DNA of 9,482 bases from NCBI GenBank assembly GCA_002719575.1, contig PBHS01000003.1:23923-33404 (forward strand), read 5' to 3'. This DNA comes from Gammaproteobacteria bacterium. GTDB lineage: Bacteria; Pseudomonadota; Gammaproteobacteria; Pseudomonadales; Pseudohongiellaceae. The position numbers were made by a program, and so were the translations under genes. How positions within the stretch are numbered: the first letter of the stretch is position 1; the number at the start of each line of letters is the position of its first letter. Positions 1 to 6,197 of this stretch are shown piece after piece. A model generated the notes under the pieces. That model saw only the letters and a list, made by a program, of their open reading frames with translations. It had not been told where the DNA came from and searched no databases.

Positions 1-108
1 AAACAAATGAACGGCGAATCCTGCTTCTTTCGCGACCGGCTCCCAAAGTGCATGCGAAGCGATTTCTTTAAGGGAAGCGGGCTGCGAGATTCGTATTTCC
101 TTTCCCAT
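1..108 (-). CDS. Unidentified protein, N-terminal 36 residues only (runs off the left edge)
   Basis: An ATG at 108-106 opens a frame that stays open for 36 codons to the edge of the window, beginning MGKEIRISQP and reaching AGFAVHLF. An in-frame TAA lies about seven codons upstream, so this ATG is the only normal start. No strong Shine-Dalgarno sequence precedes it; only a GGA touches the ATG. The gene starts 22 bases after the stop of the giant secreted-protein gene on the same strand, a spacing that suggests co-transcription. The visible peptide has no signal sequence. The pattern of a short strand followed by a helix and then 'P..KEAGF.V' loosely recalls the first lobe of solute-binding proteins, but 36 residues cannot settle this. 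I do not recognise the family. Confidence 0.5.
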   Translation of the reverse strand, partial: MGKEIRISQPASLKEIASHALWEPVAKEAGFAVHLF

Positions 109-130
109 TCCAGCTAAGAGGTTTATTTAC

Positions 131-3100
131 CTATTTGGTAAAAGTGAAGGTAGCTTCATCAAAACCAAGCCATTTGGACTCGTCCGCGGGGTCCTCTCCA
201 GCTGCTGTCACCAGAGCTATCAATCGATAGGTGCCCGACGCGACGCCTTCATCAAGTGCAATATCGAAAAGTAGCAGACTCAATCTCTCGTCTAGCGGGA
301 TAGAATCAGAAAATGGAATGAGTTCTCCGATCTCGCTAATGTTCAATGTCTGATCAACGGTGACAAAGTTACCGTCGGGCAGAAACACCGCAATGTAGAG
401 GTCAGCATCTCCCTTGACGTCGAATTCAACGCTTGCGTTGAGACGCTCGCCCGGAGAGAGATCACTGTTTAAAAGCTGAATTCTAAAGGTTCCGGTAAGT
501 TTCTTTAGATGAGCCGGAGCCAGAATTTGCTCGCCTTGAAGAAGCACCTGTCGACCCTCGAAAACGGTGGACCCGGCGCCGTCTGCCCGGTGGGTGAGGA
601 AGCTCAGGGTCACGGTATCGCTGCCATTTCGTCGCTGAAGTTCGCCACTGGGCAGGTCAAGATTCGGGAACGATTTATGCAGCTCGAAAGCATCGTATAC
701 CGCATTTGATTCCGAGAGTGTGCGCTGGTCCAGAATAAAGCCTGGCATAACTGCTGTATATTCCATGCCAGCGACGGGTTTTTCACTGCCGCTTTCAAGT
801 TGCAGCGCCAGTTTCGCACTCTGGGGCAGGGTTGCAGGCACTGTCGATGAGATTTTCGCTTGCAGGGTACCGGCGCTAGTCACATAGAATTTGAAGGAAT
901 CATTGGTTGCCCCAAGAATTGACCCGCTCGGGTATGGGGGCTCAACCGGGCCAGCTGAAGTCATGCCATCGTGAATAACTGTCACTTCGACAGTATGGAC
1001 GCCTGGTTCCTCAACCACATAGTCGTTAGCGGGATCAAAGAAGTAACCCACCTTATTTGCAACCCCTCCGAATGCTCGTCTTGTGCCACTCGGAGCTGTA
1101 ATCTCGACTTGAACTTGTGATGGAAGAGTTGGAGCTACCTGGCCCGAAAAGCTCACCACGTCTCCCAGTTCGAGAATCGAACCTGGTCTCACACCCTGAG
1201 GATGAAGGAATATATCGATCTGCTTTCCCTTTAACTCAAAGAGCGGCCCGCCGGAGGGCCCTCCGGCTGCCCCCTGAAATGGAGGCATCACACGTCCCCC
1301 TTGTTGATCGGATTCTGGCAACATGGTCCAGAGCGAACCATATGCGCCAAAGTGGCTGAAGCCAGAATCAGGCACTCGATAAACAGCACCTCCGAAGACG
1401 AATTTAAAATCGTTTGGCTGGTCGCCCTCGTATCCGCTGCCCATTTGGTAACCATATGGGGTGTTGAAGCGCCAGTAGCCATTCGTGGTTGATTCAGTGC
1501 CCACAAACTCTCGCACACTGATCCCTGGACGGCCAATGCTCGAGTAATAGTAAGCCCAATGAATGTTCGGCTGCGATGGGTCCACGAAGGGGGGCACGTC
1601 CCCTCCAGAATCTGGGCGCAAGAGCAGAGATCCGGAGCCCAAGCCGTTGCTGTAAGCGTTATCTGTGTTGATCAAATCAGTCAGTTGACCGCCGCCATCG
1701 TCAAGCGTGACGATATTTTGCATCGCTGCATTCCATTCGGTGGAATTGTCCATCCACATCACATCACCTATCTGGAAAGGCGAAAAAAAGTGTGCGTTCT
1801 GATCGCGGCTGTCTTCCATGAAATACCACTGTTTGGTTTCCTGGCCGCCCTCATCGCCTCGGCTGCCGTGAGAAATTATATTGCTGCCCGGTGTCTCCAC
1901 CACTGATGCCCACTTTCTTGAGGCCATCCACAGCGTTCCGTTTGGAGCGGTGTAGGTTGCATCGTAATTGACGCGGTACTCGCCTGCCTCAGAGAACCTG
2001 AATGCCTGTTCATCGGTTGCAAAATACCCGAAGCGGTTCGCGTCGCCAATGAATGATTTGCTGACTCGTGCCTCGGGTGAGGAATTGGGAAAATGCGAGA
2101 TCGAAACGGTGACTGTAGCCGGTAAGCCGGGCTGAATTATCACGGTCGGCGCGTATTTGTCTCCAACCTCAAATGGCGTTCCCGGGAAAACTCCAGTCTC
2201 TAGGCCCATGAGTTCAGCGATGTAAATCGAGTACGAGCCGGCAATCTCGAGTTTCTGGCCGAAGATATCTTTGACGAAGCCTTCCAGCGTGACACGGTAC
2301 TCACCGTACTCATCTAGGGTAAGCACGAAGTCCTCTGAGTGGGTCGTCAAGCCATATACCATGTCGGTGTTATTGCTGTTTCTGAACAGTGCCTCTCCGA
2401 GTTCCGAAGTTGCCTGTTGAACGTAGGCGCCCTTTATTGTGTGCGGACCCACATCGAGTTGGACTCCACTCGGTGAAACTATGCTGGCGCTAAGCTGACC
2501 GGTTGGGAATTCCAGCGGCAGCTTTGGTGGATTGAGCCATTCCTTATTGCTGTACGCTGTCAGAGGGGTGAAGGGCTCAATGTTGTATTTCTTTACTCTG
2601 CCGCCTTCCCTGGTAGATTTGGGTAGGATCAGCTTGTCAGCGTTTGTTATCCAGTGTCCGGAGAAACCGAACTTTCCTACATCCTCGACGGCGGTCGTGC
2701 CCCTCGAGCCGTTGCTGACCTCATTCAGAAGAATCGCACTGTACAGCCGTGGCGTTTGCACTTCTCCGATGGTGATGCGTGCTGCGCCATGCACTTCCGT
2801 TAAATGAAATGAAGGCTCACCGTAAACATCTTCGTAGTACAGCCGCTCCGAAGCCAGACCGGAGACCCATGGGTTCATGCTCCACCCCTGACCAGTCAGG
2901 ATCAGCTGATAGATCCCATCTGGTGTTTCATCAGGGACCTTGTAAACTAAACTCCAGTCCGCTCTTCCATGGCCAGTGCCGACACTCTCATAATTTGTCA
3001 GCGAAAATTGGCCAATTATGATCGCTTCAGCATCTTGATTTGAAGCTCTTTCAATTGGGAGCCCGGTTACTGTCAAATCGCTAGCCGAGTATTGAGGTTG

Positions 3101-4243
3101 CGCAGCCTTTTGCTCACCGTTTTCGTTGAATAAGAGCTCCAGCATGGCCGTACCACCGCCTAAGGAAGGAACAGCGCCATATTTCAGGTTTCTGGAATAA
3201 ATATCCACCTTACCGCGCAAAGTGCCCGTGTCGCCAGCCAGCCAGTCAGAAGAGTCCAGTGTTCCTGTTAACCAGGCTGTACCTGGGTCTTTGGCGCCCT
3301 TAAATTCGAGATCGCTCATGCCATTTTGGCTCGAACCGTTGAGTCTTTGGCCTGTAGAAATCGTAAATGCTGCTTCTGTCAGTGGAACATGGACCACCGT
3401 TGCAGGTTGTTTGCTGCTGAAGTCGTTGTAACTTTCAGCATGGCGGTCTTGGCTGATCTGCAATGCAGCGCCCGGTGGGGCGAAGAATCGGATCGAAAAG
3501 CTTCCGTCGGCTTCTGAAGCTCCAAATCCTGTTTGTCCAGTCTGCAGATTAACAAGACCGATCCTTACAAGAGGCTCCGCAGCACCGGATGCTCCTTCGA
3601 TGAGTGATAGGTGCGAGCTATCTAAATGCCTTACTGTAATAAGATCCGCTCGAGGCGGGTTGCTTTGCCACCTGGAAATCGTTGAATGCTCAGTACCTAT
3701 TTTTAATCCGGATACGGACGTGCTGCGCGCATCTGCGCCGACAGAACTAAGAAAAAATTCACTGGCTGGACCCGAATCAGTTGAAGACTTAACTTTTATC
3801 CGATAACGGCCAGCAGGAAGCTCCTCCGAAAAGTTGTGTGTCCCAGGATTCGATGATCCGATACCGCGGTGTAAATCAACACCTTCGTCTAAATTCGAAA
3901 AAATAAGTTCAGCTCCCCCTGCGTGCGGAAATTCTGCCGTACCACTCAGCGTGACTTCCTTGCTGAGATTGACCCTGTAGAGACGATCAGCTTCATTGAA
4001 GCCGCATCGGTTCATGGAACGAAAGGCTTTTTCGTTTTCGTCTACATATCTCAGCGACAAACAAGAGCCTTCATGGACTAAGACTCCCAAAGCGTCCGTT
4101 GTGTGTTGGTTACTGCAGTCAAAAAGAGTTGCATTGGGCAAGAGTCTACCGTCGAGACGCACTTCGACGACAGCCGAATTCGCAAGCTGCGCGGTAATCA
4201 TCAGGCTTATGATGAAGAGGGTCCGACAAGTCTCATTAAGCAT
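131..4243 (-). CDS. Giant secreted multi-domain beta-sandwich (Ig-like) protein, about 1370 aa
   Basis: The frame stays open to a TTG at 4333, but I place the start at the ATG at 4243. That start gives a Sec signal peptide of about 24 residues (hydrophobic core LFIISLMITAQL, cleavage after ANSA), and a candidate promoter lies across the upstream TTG. The mature protein has only three cysteines, all near the N terminus (C43, C61, C80). From the start, residues 91-155 resemble a pre-peptidase C-terminal-like beta domain ending 'LPAGRYRIKV'. Residues 222-266 resemble a carboxypeptidase-regulatory-like fold ('ASEADGSFSIRF'). Three Ig-like modules sit at 584-677, 691-786 and 1024-1123, with 'YGEYRV', 'AGEYRV' and 'PGVHTV' in equivalent places. 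An aromatic-rich segment lies at 787-1023, and a C-terminal module at 1250-1370 contains 'DLYIAVFLPDG'. No catalytic motif, transmembrane anchor, LPXTG or PEP-CTERM sorting tail is visible, and the protein ends plainly in FTFTK. A surface or periplasmic binding or scaffolding role is inference. Confidence 0.85.
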   Translation of the reverse strand: MLNETCRTLFIISLMITAQLANSAVVEVRLDGRLLPNATLFDCSNQHTTDALGVLVHEGSCLSLRYVDENEKAFRSMNRCGFNEADRLYRVNLSKEVTLSGTAEFPHAGGAELIFSNLDEGVDLHRGIGSSNPGTHNFSEELPAGRYRIKVKSSTDSGPASEFFLSSVGADARSTSVSGLKIGTEHSTISRWQSNPPRADLITVRHLDSSHLSLIEGASGAAEPLVRIGLVNLQTGQTGFGASEADGSFSIRFFAPPGAALQISQDRHAESYNDFSSKQPATVVHVPLTEAAFTISTGQRLNGSSQNGMSDLEFKGAKDPGTAWLTGTLDSSDWLAGDTGTLRGKVDIYSRNLKYGAVPSLGGGTAMLELLFNENGEQKAAQPQYSASDLTVTGLPIERASNQDAEAIIIGQFSLTNYESVGTGHGRADWSLVYKVPDETPDGIYQLILTGQGWSMNPWVSGLASERLYYEDVYGEPSFHLTEVHGAARITIGEVQTPRLYSAILLNEVSNGSRGTTAVEDVGKFGFSGHWITNADKLILPKSTREGGRVKKYNIEPFTPLTAYSNKEWLNPPKLPLEFPTGQLSASIVSPSGVQLDVGPHTIKGAYVQQATSELGEALFRNSNNTDMVYGLTTHSEDFVLTLDEYGEYRVTLEGFVKDIFGQKLEIAGSYSIYIAELMGLETGVFPGTPFEVGDKYAPTVIIQPGLPATVTVSISHFPNSSPEARVSKSFIGDANRFGYFATDEQAFRFSEAGEYRVNYDATYTAPNGTLWMASRKWASVVETPGSNIISHGSRGDEGGQETKQWYFMEDSRDQNAHFFSPFQIGDVMWMDNSTEWNAAMQNIVTLDDGGGQLTDLINTDNAYSNGLGSGSLLLRPDSGGDVPPFVDPSQPNIHWAYYYSSIGRPGISVREFVGTESTTNGYWRFNTPYGYQMGSGYEGDQPNDFKFVFGGAVYRVPDSGFSHFGAYGSLWTMLPESDQQGGRVMPPFQGAAGGPSGGPLFELKGKQIDIFLHPQGVRPGSILELGDVVSFSGQVAPTLPSQVQVEITAPSGTRRAFGGVANKVGYFFDPANDYVVEEPGVHTVEVTVIHDGMTSAGPVEPPYPSGSILGATNDSFKFYVTSAGTLQAKISSTVPATLPQSAKLALQLESGSEKPVAGMEYTAVMPGFILDQRTLSESNAVYDAFELHKSFPNLDLPSGELQRRNGSDTVTLSFLTHRADGAGSTVFEGRQVLLQGEQILAPAHLKKLTGTFRIQLLNSDLSPGERLNASVEFDVKGDADLYIAVFLPDGNFVTVDQTLNISEIGELIPFSDSIPLDERLSLLLFDIALDEGVASGTYRLIALVTAAGEDPADESKWLGFDEATFTFTK
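1250..1267. repeat. Perfect 18-bp GC-rich palindrome inside the giant gene
   Basis: GCCGGAGGGCCCTCCGGC reads identically on both strands, with nine base pairs per arm and no spacer. It lies within codons 993-998 of the giant secreted protein, encoding A-G-G-P-S-G in a Gly/Pro linker. No T-run follows on either strand, so it does not look like an intrinsic terminator. It may simply reflect GC-rich Gly/Pro codon use. Confidence 0.7.
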
Positions 4244-4303
4244 ATTAAATGGATCATTCTCTATCTTGGTTTGCTGTATCGCAACTCGCTTGCTTGAGCC
4301 ATA

Positions 4304-4333
4304 ATGATACGTCAGTCGTCTGTGCGAGCTCAA
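4304..4333 (-). promoter_or_regulatory. Candidate sigma70 promoter for the giant secreted-protein gene
   Basis: On the minus strand TTGAGC (4333-4328, 4 of 6 matches to the -35 consensus) is followed by an 18-base spacer and TATCAT (4309-4304, 5 of 6 matches to the -10 consensus). Transcription would start near 4297 and give a leader of about 54 bases before the ATG at 4243. This places the alternative TTG at 4333 inside the -35 box and so supports the ATG start. It was found by eye only. Confidence 0.4.
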
Positions 4334-4415
4334 TGTTCATCAGCCTGGAAAGCTTTGCAATAGCATCTGGGAAAAGATAAACACATACTTCTCGCAACAA
4401 AAGACCGTATGGAAA

Positions 4416-4445
4416 TTGCGAACGCAGTTTCGAAAATTTGATATT
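4416..4445 (+). promoter_or_regulatory. Weak candidate promoter for the CMD-family gene
   Basis: TTGCGA (4416-4421, 4 of 6 matches) and GATATT (4440-4445, 4 of 6 matches) are separated by 18 bases. A start near 4452 would leave a leader of about 25 bases containing the ribosome binding site. The -10 box overlaps the inverted repeat at 4443-4454, an arrangement that suits repression. Both boxes are weak matches. Confidence 0.25.
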
Positions 4446-4454
4446 GTTGACAAT
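4443..4454. promoter_or_regulatory. Candidate GntR/FCD-type operator, ATTGT-TG-ACAAT
   Basis: ATTGTTGACAAT is a perfect 5-2-5 inverted repeat lying 22 bases upstream of the CMD-family start codon. A second, overlapping repeat, GACAA-TTG-TTGTC, occupies 4449-4461. FadR/FCD-subfamily GntR regulators typically bind short palindromes containing TNGTNNNACNA, and TTGTTGACAA fits that shape except for one fewer base in the centre. No regulator gene is in the window, so the bound factor is unknown. Confidence 0.4.
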
Positions 4455-4461
4455 TGTTGTC

Positions 4462-4469
4462 GGGAGAGA
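4462..4469 (+). promoter_or_regulatory. Ribosome binding site deciding the CMD-family start
   Basis: GGGAGAGA, with core GGAG at 4463-4466, lies ten bases before the ATG at 4477. It selects that codon over the in-frame ATT or TTG-like upstream codons, which have no such sequence, and restores a normal N-terminal hydrophobic segment. Confidence 0.7.
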
Positions 4470-4476
4470 TCAATCA

Positions 4477-5217
4477 ATGCGCAATTACCTTATTGTAAAA
4501 CGATTGATGACTGGGCTTTGCTTTTCTTCGGTGGCGATAGCGTTTTTGCTTTCGGCCCAACCAAAACGCTATTTGCCACAGGGCCTACAAACTGTTGACC
4601 GCCTGCCAGATGACATTCTGCTGGAAACGATGGCAAGGCTGCCGAATGTCAATCCGGAAGCGCTCGACACCTTTGATCGGCAAGCCTATGACACTTATGT
4701 TCGTCCAGGAACAGGCTACGAAAACGGACCGAGGGGGCCTGTAGCAATGTGGCTGCACAGCCCGGTTCTAGCTGAAGCTATATTCGACGTGCGTCAGCGC
4801 GTGAGATACGGGACGATGAAAGATCAAAGACTCACAGAACTGATTATTTTGTCGACAGCTCGAGAAATCGACAATCAATATGAATGGTCTGCTCATGAAC
4901 CACTGGCTTTGGCTGCGGGCCTAGAGCGGGAAATCATTGAAATAATCAAGTACCGACGGGATCTTGATGATCAACCAGCCTCAGCCGGTCTGGGTACGGT
5001 TGAGAGATTGCTCATTCAGTTTACCCGAGAATTGGTGAGTGAAGAAAAAGTCAACTCACGCACATTTTCTCAGGCCATTGAGCTGTTCGGGGATGAGGGC
5101 CTCATGGATATTGTGGGTCTGATCGGATACTACAACTTTGTCGCCATGACGCTGAAAGCTTTTGACGTGCAGCGACCACCTGGAACCGAGTTACTTCTGC
5201 CCATGCCTGCCAATTGA
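4477..5217 (+). CDS. Membrane-anchored or exported CMD/AhpD-like family protein
   Basis: The product is 246 residues from the ATG at 4477, which has a good ribosome binding site. Residues 1-27 form a signal peptide or signal anchor (basic NYLIVKR, then a hydrophobic stretch to LLSAQP), without a lipobox. The CMD fold spans roughly residues 88-235: 'HSPVLAEAIFDVRQRV', 'RLTELIILSTAREI', then Y135-E136-W137 and H140 ('YEWSAHEPLALAAGL'), then 'FVAMTLKAFDV'. The AhpD-type CxxC redox pair is absent; its place is taken by the YEW..H pattern found in many non-redox members. The family includes gamma-carboxymuconolactone decarboxylase and many uncharacterised proteins, so no specific substrate can be given. 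An N-terminal export signal is unusual for this normally cytoplasmic family. The gene is transcribed alone, divergent from the giant secreted-protein gene and convergent with the amidase. Confidence 0.85.
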   Translation: MRNYLIVKRLMTGLCFSSVAIAFLLSAQPKRYLPQGLQTVDRLPDDILLETMARLPNVNPEALDTFDRQAYDTYVRPGTGYENGPRGPVAMWLHSPVLAEAIFDVRQRVRYGTMKDQRLTELIILSTAREIDNQYEWSAHEPLALAAGLEREIIEIIKYRRDLDDQPASAGLGTVERLLIQFTRELVSEEKVNSRTFSQAIELFGDEGLMDIVGLIGYYNFVAMTLKAFDVQRPPGTELLLPMPAN

Positions 5218-5248
5218 CGGCGGTAGTCACCGATCGAAGCGATATCAA

Positions 5249-6187
5249 TCAACAGCGGCTTAGCTCGAGGCCGTTTAACTCCGAGGGTCTGTATTTGTCC
5301 AGCAGAGCCCAAATGATGGCCATAGATTCGGTGTCGACAGCGCCAGAGAAATCGCTTGGCCGAAAGTGTAGCTGCATAGCTCGCATGGCGTACCGTGTTG
5401 ACCGATCATAACTGCCGGAGAGTTCTACCTGATACCCTAGGCGATTGAGTCCGTTCTGAATGGTCAGCATTGGCGGTGGCTCGTCGGAAAAGCGCTGTTC
5501 GCATTTGGTTTTGGTATCTGGCTCGTACCAGGCGCCAATTCCTGCTTCGTCATATAATTGCTTCCAGGGGAACAAAGGCCCCGGATCAGATTTCCTTAGT
5601 ATCGCAATGTCTGAATGACCTACGACGTCGATCGGATCGATAGATGGGAACCTGTCTAGAATGCCTGAGATAAGATCAATCAGCAGCGCAATCTGATCAT
5701 CATCGTACACTGGGAACTCACATTCAAAGTCAGCCGGCGCTGTGTTCTGGATGGACCTTATCGCGCCCGTGCATTTGAACTCATTGACGACCTCAATGCC
5801 GATTGATCTATCATTAAGGCCGGTTTCGCCTGCCCAATAACTTACTCCTGCATGCCATGCTCTGTCCAGTTCAGGCACCAGTTGGTAGATTCTAAGTTCG
5901 TTGTGGGGATATGTCGGATCAAACGGAGCGGGCACCAAATAATGCGAGCTCACAGGGTTCGTGGTGGACTGAGTTAAAAGCCGCAGAGATTCCGCAAAGT
6001 TTTCAGAAGTGGCGTGGATTACCAGATAATCGACTCGGCTATTGTAATTTTCCGAGGGCACCACAACTAAATTGCTACAGGCAGTCAGAATCGCGCACGT
6101 CCACGCCATTGCAGCCCATTTCAGTCTTGTTATAACTTGTCCGCTTCCAGTTTGGAGGCTCACGCCCTTGTTTAGTTGTGATGTCAT
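5249..6187 (-). CDS. amiD: AmiD-like N-acetylmuramoyl-L-alanine amidase, lipoprotein
   Basis: This is a zinc amidase that cleaves the bond between N-acetylmuramic acid and L-alanine in peptidoglycan or muropeptides. Numbered from the ATG at 6187 (312 aa), a lipobox ILTAC gives lipidated C37. The Amidase_2 domain covers roughly residues 50-215. Probable zinc ligands are H58 ('YLVIHATS'), H191 ('VVGHSDIA') and D201 in the hallmark 'DPGPLFPW', with E132 ('IGIEVVNE') as the likely catalytic glutamate. A PG_binding_1 domain follows at about 241-299 ('QNGLNRLGYQVELSGSYD'). This is the order seen in E. coli AmiD, which is about 276 residues. The residues after C37 are S-N, not D, which is compatible with outer-membrane sorting. 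The start is uncertain: no ribosome binding site is evident at this ATG, and a GTG at 6163 after AAGG would still keep the lipobox. The ATG lies ten bases after the MFS stop codon. Confidence 0.9.
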   Translation of the reverse strand: MTSQLNKGVSLQTGSGQVITRLKWAAMAWTCAILTACSNLVVVPSENYNSRVDYLVIHATSENFAESLRLLTQSTTNPVSSHYLVPAPFDPTYPHNELRIYQLVPELDRAWHAGVSYWAGETGLNDRSIGIEVVNEFKCTGAIRSIQNTAPADFECEFPVYDDDQIALLIDLISGILDRFPSIDPIDVVGHSDIAILRKSDPGPLFPWKQLYDEAGIGAWYEPDTKTKCEQRFSDEPPPMLTIQNGLNRLGYQVELSGSYDRSTRYAMRAMQLHFRPSDFSGAVDTESMAIIWALLDKYRPSELNGLELSRC

Positions 6188-6197
6188 CGTTGTAATT

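Noticed and set aside
1559..1906. Plus-strand open frame of 115 codons
   Set aside because: It is antisense to the giant secreted-protein gene, with no ribosome binding site or recognisable domain.
4261..4302. A 13-codon upstream reading frame (MAQASELRYSKPR) before the giant gene
   Set aside because: Its ATG lies upstream of the inferred transcription start near 4297, it has no ribosome binding site, and it resembles nothing known.
5218..5248. Possible bidirectional terminator between the converging CMD and amidase genes (CGGT-AGTC-ACCG)
   Set aside because: The stem is only four base pairs and no T-run follows on either strand.
5130..5251. Possible selenocysteine read-through of the amidase TGA, which follows a Cys codon and is open for several dozen codons beyond
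   Set aside because: The extension is antisense to the CMD-family gene and has no domain character. The protein already ends properly after its PG_binding_1 domain, and no SECIS-like hairpin was evident.
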